Assembly: GCA_002495625.1 (NCBI GenBank)
Contig: DAGC01000002.1
Location: forward strand, 113,216 to 171,992
Origin: Methanobacterium sp. UBA375
Lineage (GTDB): Archaea > Methanobacteriota > Methanobacteria > Methanobacteriales > Methanobacteriaceae
DNA: 58,777 nucleotides
Direction: 5' to 3'
The position numbers and the translations under genes are program-made. The notes below the pieces were generated by a model. It saw only the letters and a program-made list of their open reading frames with translations, was not told where the DNA came from and searched no databases. This document shows positions 53,828-58,777 of the stretch, piece after piece (the stretch's first letter is position 1; each line of letters starts with the position of its first letter).

Positions 53828-53915
53828 GAGGGAGGGCATCAGGTCCAAATCGGAGGCGGTATATTCCGTTGCGAAAGAATTAAAAGGAGTCTTAAAATGC
53901 TCTCCCTCAAATATA
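53828..53915 (+). ncRNA. candidate structured small RNA
   Basis: GAGGGAGGGCAT (53828-53839) pairs with ATGCTCTCCCTC (53897-53908) over 12 bases with a single G-U wobble. Between them is a 57-base region with a further small hairpin (GGCGG/CCGTT around a TATATT loop, about 53855-53872). A T-rich stretch follows on the plus strand. The G+C content stands out against AT-rich flanks. It does not match a tRNA, C/D-box RNA or any riboswitch I know; an H/ACA guide is possible but no clear ACA box is placed. A leader or terminator acting on the minus strand (moaB) is less likely, since it would lie in the 5' region. Confidence 0.45.
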
Positions 53916-54000
53916 TTTTTATACTTTAACACATAAAAACCTTTTGTAGCATTAGGGTTTAAAATACCAAAAACCAGTTAATGCCCTTATAATCTAAAAA

Positions 54001-54120
54001 TAAGGAGTTATCAATTAGATATAGCAAATTTATCCTTTAACATTTGCTTTATACTTAATATAAGAAGTTATTAATTAGATATAACTGAGTAATTCTTTAA
54101 AATTTACTTTAAATAGAAAA
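54001..54120. repeat. 60-bp imperfect tandem repeat upstream of nob1
   Basis: Positions 54001-54060 and 54061-54120 align base for base without gaps. Shared parts include TAAG(G/A)AGTTAT(C/T)AATTAG and ATATA, then TTCTTTAA/TCCTTTAA and TTTACTTTA/TTTGCTTTA. The unit ends 26 bases before the nob1 ATG. Confidence 0.85.
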
Positions 54121-54146
54121 TAACACGCATAACAGGGTTTATATTC

Positions 54147-54665
54147 ATGTCAAAAAAAGTCTTTGTTCTGGATGCCTCCGGGATAATCGGCGGATTTCTC
54201 TCTGGAAAATATTCAAATTACACCACCAGCCAGGTGGTAACGGAAATAAAAGACATAAAATCTGAGCTTTCCCTCCAGGATGCCCTGGAAAATAAACAGA
54301 TAACCATAAAAGAACCCTCAACCAGAGATATAGAGGAAGTAGAAAAGGTCATAACCAGATCAGGGGACTTACTAAGGCTTTCAGATGTAGATAAAGGGGT
54401 TATAGCCCTGGCAATGAAACTTAAAAGGGATGGCCTGTCTCCCACCGTGGTCACCGATGACTACTCCATCCAAAATGTACTTAAAATCATGGAGATACCC
54501 TTCAGGAGCGTACTAACCAGGGGAATCGAAGATGTGGTGGGATGGATAAAATTCTGTAAAGGATGCAAAAAAACCTATCCCGCCAATTACACAGGGACCG
54601 ACTGTGAAATATGCGGCTCCCCCATCTCCAGAAAACGCACCAAGAAGATTACAAATAAGAAATGA
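54147..54665 (+). CDS. nob1: Nob1 rRNA-processing endonuclease (PIN domain)
   Basis: A 172-residue archaeal Nob1. The PIN domain starts VFVLDASGIIGGF (catalytic Asp9) with further acidic residues in LSDVDKGVIALA and VVTDDYSIQNVL. A C-terminal zinc ribbon (CKGC...CEIC) and a basic tail follow. It cleaves the 3' end of 16S rRNA precursors in small-subunit maturation. Conserved next to translation genes in many archaea. Its last codons are echoed by a repeat downstream. Confidence 0.9.
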   Translation: MSKKVFVLDASGIIGGFLSGKYSNYTTSQVVTEIKDIKSELSLQDALENKQITIKEPSTRDIEEVEKVITRSGDLLRLSDVDKGVIALAMKLKRDGLSPTVVTDDYSIQNVLKIMEIPFRSVLTRGIEDVVGWIKFCKGCKKTYPANYTGTDCEICGSPISRKRTKKITNKK

Positions 54666-54780
54666 AATTTACACTAAATAGAGATGAAATTTACTAAAAT
54701 AAGAATGCAATGGTTTACTCAAGAGGATAAACTATGAATAAATAGAGGATAGAGAGTGAATAATAGAGGGATAGACAGAT
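54653..54780. repeat. two consecutive sets of about 22-bp repeats between nob1 and the DUF2117 gene
   Basis: From about 54653 to 54720 three degenerate copies of AATA(A)GA(A)ATGAAATTTAC echo the nob1 end (stop TGA at 54663-54665). From 54736 to 54780 two copies of GAATAA(A)TAGAGG...ATAGA lead into the start of the DUF2117 gene, whose first codons (ATGAATATAGG) resemble the unit. One gap thus carries echoes of both neighbouring genes. Confidence 0.7.
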
Positions 54781-55951
54781 GAATATAGGAATAGTGGTCC
54801 ATGGCCCGGGAATAGTTGATACCGGATATGCCTGGAAGATAATAGAAATCTTGGGTGAATTTGGTGGGGTAAATGCCAGATTAGGGGGTACCATGGGCAG
54901 AACCGCAGTGATAGATGCTGGGTTAGAAGGTGTTATAGATATAAAGCGTAAGCTCCTTCCCAGCGAGTCCATCAGGGCCTTCACCAGGGAGGGTATGGAT
55001 GTAATCTTCCTCTTAAACTACGGTAAATCCGGCCAGACAGGCCACGCATTCGGATATAAAGTCCAGAAAAAGTCCGATAACCCACCCCTTATCCAGATCG
55101 AAAGACCTGGTGAAGCCGATGGAACCGTAATATCCTGGAGAACGGATATGGACGAATTTTCCCGGGAAATAGCCCGAAAACTCAAGTTGAAACTCCTCGA
55201 CGGATCCGGGGTAACCGCAGAGATAGAGGCCAGAACCGGATGCCTGGAGGAAGACCGTAAAATATACCGTAAGATAGCAGGCGTATCACCCGGCGAGAAC
55301 ATATTCGTAAACGGTATGGTAGTGGGAAGATCCACATCGAGTGATGTCACCTTAGTGGCAGAAAACGGAAAAATAACCCGAATTGAAGGTGGTATATTAA
55401 AGGAGCACGGTATCAGGAAACTGGGGGTTATAGATCTGGAGAAGAGCATAGTAAAAACCGGCCTGCTCAGGAGATCGGTGGTGGAGCCCCGGGTCATAGA
55501 TGGCTCACGATTAAACCTTGATGAGGCAAGTAATCCTCCTGGAACAAAAAACACTCCAGAAACAAATGTTGATATGGTAAAATCTGTCTGTAAAGTGGCC
55601 TACCTGGATCATGCCGCAGAAGACATCTACCGGTTAAAGGACACTGACCTGGTAGTGACGGTTGGTGATGACACCACACTAGTGGCTGCAGATATATTAT
55701 TCAGATTCAACGTCCCTATTTTCGGGATAACCGATGGAGATCTGGATAAAGTGGTTGAGAAGGGATTTAAAGCACAAGGATCTGTCATAGTTGAGTTAGA
55801 AAGTGGATGGGACGATCTAGTCGGTGAAAAAATCTTCAGGGAATGTTTCAGGGGTAAAGAGACCATAGAAATTGATAATATAGAAAATTTTAAAAATGAT
55901 TTAATACAGATTATAAAACAAGTGAGTAAATCCTGTAAAATAAAAGAATAA
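54779..55951 (+). CDS. DUF2117 family protein
   Basis: A 390-residue archaeal protein of the DUF2117 family. It begins NIGIVVHGPGIVDTGYAW, then NARLGGTMGRTAVIDAGLEG, and has a later Rossmann-like part with VVTVGDDTTLVAADILFRF and FGITDGDLDKVVEKG. The family is common in methanogens and has no known function; the two nucleotide-like regions suggest a cofactor- or nucleotide-binding enzyme. It is followed by the mmp2 and mmp3 genes on the same strand, which hints at a methanogenesis-related role. Confidence 0.7.
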   Translation: MNIGIVVHGPGIVDTGYAWKIIEILGEFGGVNARLGGTMGRTAVIDAGLEGVIDIKRKLLPSESIRAFTREGMDVIFLLNYGKSGQTGHAFGYKVQKKSDNPPLIQIERPGEADGTVISWRTDMDEFSREIARKLKLKLLDGSGVTAEIEARTGCLEEDRKIYRKIAGVSPGENIFVNGMVVGRSTSSDVTLVAENGKITRIEGGILKEHGIRKLGVIDLEKSIVKTGLLRRSVVEPRVIDGSRLNLDEASNPPGTKNTPETNVDMVKSVCKVAYLDHAAEDIYRLKDTDLVVTVGDDTTLVAADILFRFNVPIFGITDGDLDKVVEKGFKAQGSVIVELESGWDDLVGEKIFRECFRGKETIEIDNIENFKNDLIQIIKQVSKSCKIKE

Positions 55952-56065
55952 CCAATTTATTAGGGGAAAAGTATCCATAAATTATCGAGAAGTTAACCTA
56001 TTCGAAAAAAATTTAACCAACTAAAGGAAACCTATTTTTTTAAACAAATTATCTGAGGAATACCA

Positions 56066-57049
<984 letters not shown>

Positions 57050-57219
57050 AAAGAAGATTTACAGATGGAAAACTGATTAAAATCTGGAGATAAATAATTA
57101 AATCTAACAATAATATTCATAGAAATTATAAATTATCACTTTAAAATAAGTTAAATCACATTCAAATAGGTTAAAAATTTAATTAAATGACTTAAATAGA
57201 CAATAAGAGGTTCTTTTCC

Positions 57220-58770
57220 ATGCAGGTAAAGATTAACGGGGAGAAAATAGACCTTCCTGAGGGTTCAACCATAAGAGATGCCGTAGAGGCTTCCGGTGCG
57301 CCGTATCTGGAAGGATGTGTTTTAGGATTGATCAAGGGAACCGAAGAAGTGGAACAGTACGTGAACAAGTACAAACTTAAAACAACCAAGGGTAGCATAA
57401 TAATCGAATTATTACCTGACGCCCCGGAGGAGCTTAAAAACACCTGGAAAAAGAGGTACCGGGATTTTGAAGACCTGCGCATCAGATGGACCACCACCAA
57501 TGATGTGGCCATAGGCCCCATAAAAACTGATCTGGACCCCACCCATGATGAATATGAATACGAGCGTTGGGATGTGGTGCTGAGTCTGTCTGGATTTACT
57601 GCAGACGCCACCCATATAATCCTGATGAAAGATAAAACCCGGGCAGTATATGGGGTGCCGGAAACCACCGGTGGAAGTAACGGTGTATTTGCCCAGGTGA
57701 TCGGTGGTAAGAGAACGGTGATGAAACTGGATGACCAGGATGAGATAACCAAGGTTAAACCAGTCCTGGAGAGAAAAAGCGTGGTTAAAAGCGCGGCCAT
57801 AACCGATCTGGATACTGAAGTATTCCCGGGAAATGAGATCTTCACCTACGTCAAAGTAAGCTTATCAGGGAAATCACCCAACTCTGCCGAACACTTCTTT
57901 GCATTGTCCGAAGACGATAGAATGCACATCGACTACGAATCGGATTCATTCGTCGGCTTCTACGGGTTACAGGGACTGGAAAGCCCACCAGAATATGTTG
58001 GTCAGAGAAAGAGGGGAACCATCACCCTTAGAAATACTGGTAAAGGAACCGGAAGGGTATACATCTACCGGGAGGACCGGGTCTCCACACCATCCCATTC
58101 AGTGGTTGGTCACGTGGATAGCGGGATACAGCTACTGGATATTGCCGGGGAAGGAGATGAGATAACCTTCAAAACCAGTCCACAGAGGATAATGACCCTA
58201 TCTTTAACCCAGAAGGAAGCCCAGGAATTACTGGATGAAAACGGGATAAAACAGGTTAGAGATGGACTCACCGATGACGATGCCGTAATAGTGGTCCAGG
58301 AGCCCCGCTACACCATGGATATAATCGGCGAGAAACAGGTTAAAACATTCGGTATAAAAGAAGAAAATCTAATCTACCTTGATATTTATAATGAAGCAGC
58401 CCCCCGTTCTTCCTGGTACTTTAGAAAGATCACCGGACTTTTAGATATGCCAGTGGGTTCTTTAAATGTTCAATTCGCCTATCCCGGCACTAAAATCATG
58501 ATGTTCCGGGGAAGTTCCCGGGACAGTAAGGGACTGGTACCAGAAAACACACCGGAAGGAAAGGTTGGCAAGGGCGAGATAGCCTTAACCAACATGTCAA
58601 AGAGGAATGTAGGTATATTAGGTGTTCGATTTGAGGACAACGTGGAATTCGGTCCGACAGGAGAGCCCTTCAAGTCAACCAACATCCTAGGTAAGGTAGT
58701 AAAAGGTCTAGAAAACCTGGAAAAATTCAAGGAGGGAGAAACAGTCTATGTCACCACCAAAAAACCCTGA
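57220..58770 (+). CDS. methanogenesis marker protein 3 (UPF0288)
   Basis: A 516-residue protein found in methanogens. The N-terminal 60 residues look like a ubiquitin/ThiS-type fold (VKINGEKIDLPEGSTIRDAV), and the C-terminal third contains beta-rich domains with a cyclophilin-like look (FAYPGTKIMMFRGSS). It belongs to the marker set linked to methyl-coenzyme M reductase modification or assembly; the exact role is unknown. Length fits the family. Ribosome binding site AGAGG. It ends seven bases before the window's edge; related marker genes probably follow. Confidence 0.85.
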   Translation: MQVKINGEKIDLPEGSTIRDAVEASGAPYLEGCVLGLIKGTEEVEQYVNKYKLKTTKGSIIIELLPDAPEELKNTWKKRYRDFEDLRIRWTTTNDVAIGPIKTDLDPTHDEYEYERWDVVLSLSGFTADATHIILMKDKTRAVYGVPETTGGSNGVFAQVIGGKRTVMKLDDQDEITKVKPVLERKSVVKSAAITDLDTEVFPGNEIFTYVKVSLSGKSPNSAEHFFALSEDDRMHIDYESDSFVGFYGLQGLESPPEYVGQRKRGTITLRNTGKGTGRVYIYREDRVSTPSHSVVGHVDSGIQLLDIAGEGDEITFKTSPQRIMTLSLTQKEAQELLDENGIKQVRDGLTDDDAVIVVQEPRYTMDIIGEKQVKTFGIKEENLIYLDIYNEAAPRSSWYFRKITGLLDMPVGSLNVQFAYPGTKIMMFRGSSRDSKGLVPENTPEGKVGKGEIALTNMSKRNVGILGVRFEDNVEFGPTGEPFKSTNILGKVVKGLENLEKFKEGETVYVTTKKP

Positions 58771-58777
58771 ATCATCA

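Larger units (their letters stand above)
53679..54146. other. 468-base intergenic region with candidate RNA and 60-bp repeat
   Basis: This long gap between the divergent moaB and nob1 genes contains: short direct repeats (GAATGAATTTTA at about 53731 and 53754), a strong stem at 53828-53908 and a 60-base tandem repeat at 54001-54120. The last two are listed separately. No open frame with a ribosome binding site is seen. Confidence 0.6.

Noticed and set aside
53828..53915. tRNA or molybdenum-cofactor riboswitch for moaB
   Set aside because: There is no cloverleaf and no T-loop; the T-rich tail is on the plus strand, away from moaB, and the element does not match the bacterial Moco motif as I recall it.

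Overview
The window is a piece of a methanogenic archaeon's chromosome, most likely a mesophilic Methanobacterium (Methanobacteriaceae). The evidence is methanogenesis marker proteins 2 and 3 at the right end, a thiol:fumarate reductase iron-sulfur subunit, archaeal SepF, archaeal-type glycyl-tRNA synthetase, a bifunctional-type dCTP deaminase, Nob1, indolepyruvate oxidoreductase, TATA boxes, and GGAGGTGAT-type ribosome binding sites with many GTG/TTG starts. No rRNA, tRNA, CRISPR array or insertion sequence was found. The first 40 bases are near-pure T and C runs and look like a contig-end artefact.

Layout. 0-2.2 kb: a broken PAS gene, a 2-phosphoglycerate kinase and a Roadblock protein. 2.3-6.7 kb: a co-directional set of DUF1611 protein, SepF, a Pro-Glu-rich protein with a PATAN/DUF2226-like N-terminus, and two MinD/ParA ATPases; this is a plausible cell-division or polarity module. 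6.8-16 kb: housekeeping and metabolic genes (PfkB kinase, TatD, VOC protein, GlyRS, Dcd, DUF1512, TrmJ-like methylase, TfrB). 16-17.4 kb: two unrelated HExxH metallopeptidases that overlap tail to tail. 17.6-24.8 kb: an aryl-acid region (iorAB; phenylacetate-CoA ligase plus ACT regulator on the other strand), interrupted by a winged-helix/membrane pair and a MacB-type ABC exporter. 24.8-44 kb: envelope and accessory genes, including a Lys/Gly-repeat glycoprotein, a sodium:solute symporter with a metallo-hydrolase, secreted proteins, an AttH/CrtC-like lipocalin protein, pirin, YbjQ/HdeD-type stress proteins, a DHA2 exporter and a flippase.

44.2-49.9 kb is a decayed or mis-sequenced sensory locus. 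Five open frames join, through four single-base homopolymer indels, into one receiver-PAS-PAS-HisKA::CheR-coiled-coil-PAS-PAS protein. Its middle is a kinase/CheR chimera lacking the kinase ATPase domain. A separate CheR protein and a response regulator lie upstream. 50-52 kb carries a second symporter, this time with its small accessory protein. 52-58.8 kb holds PRC-barrel, PyrE, MoaB, Nob1, DUF2117, Mmp2 and Mmp3 genes, with a candidate structured RNA in the 468-base gap before nob1.

Two themes recur. Short tandem repeats copy the edges of genes (stop codon or ribosome-binding region) into the neighbouring intergenic DNA at about ten places. In two genes a strong Shine-Dalgarno sequence is followed at the right spacing by ATC or CTG instead of a normal start codon.
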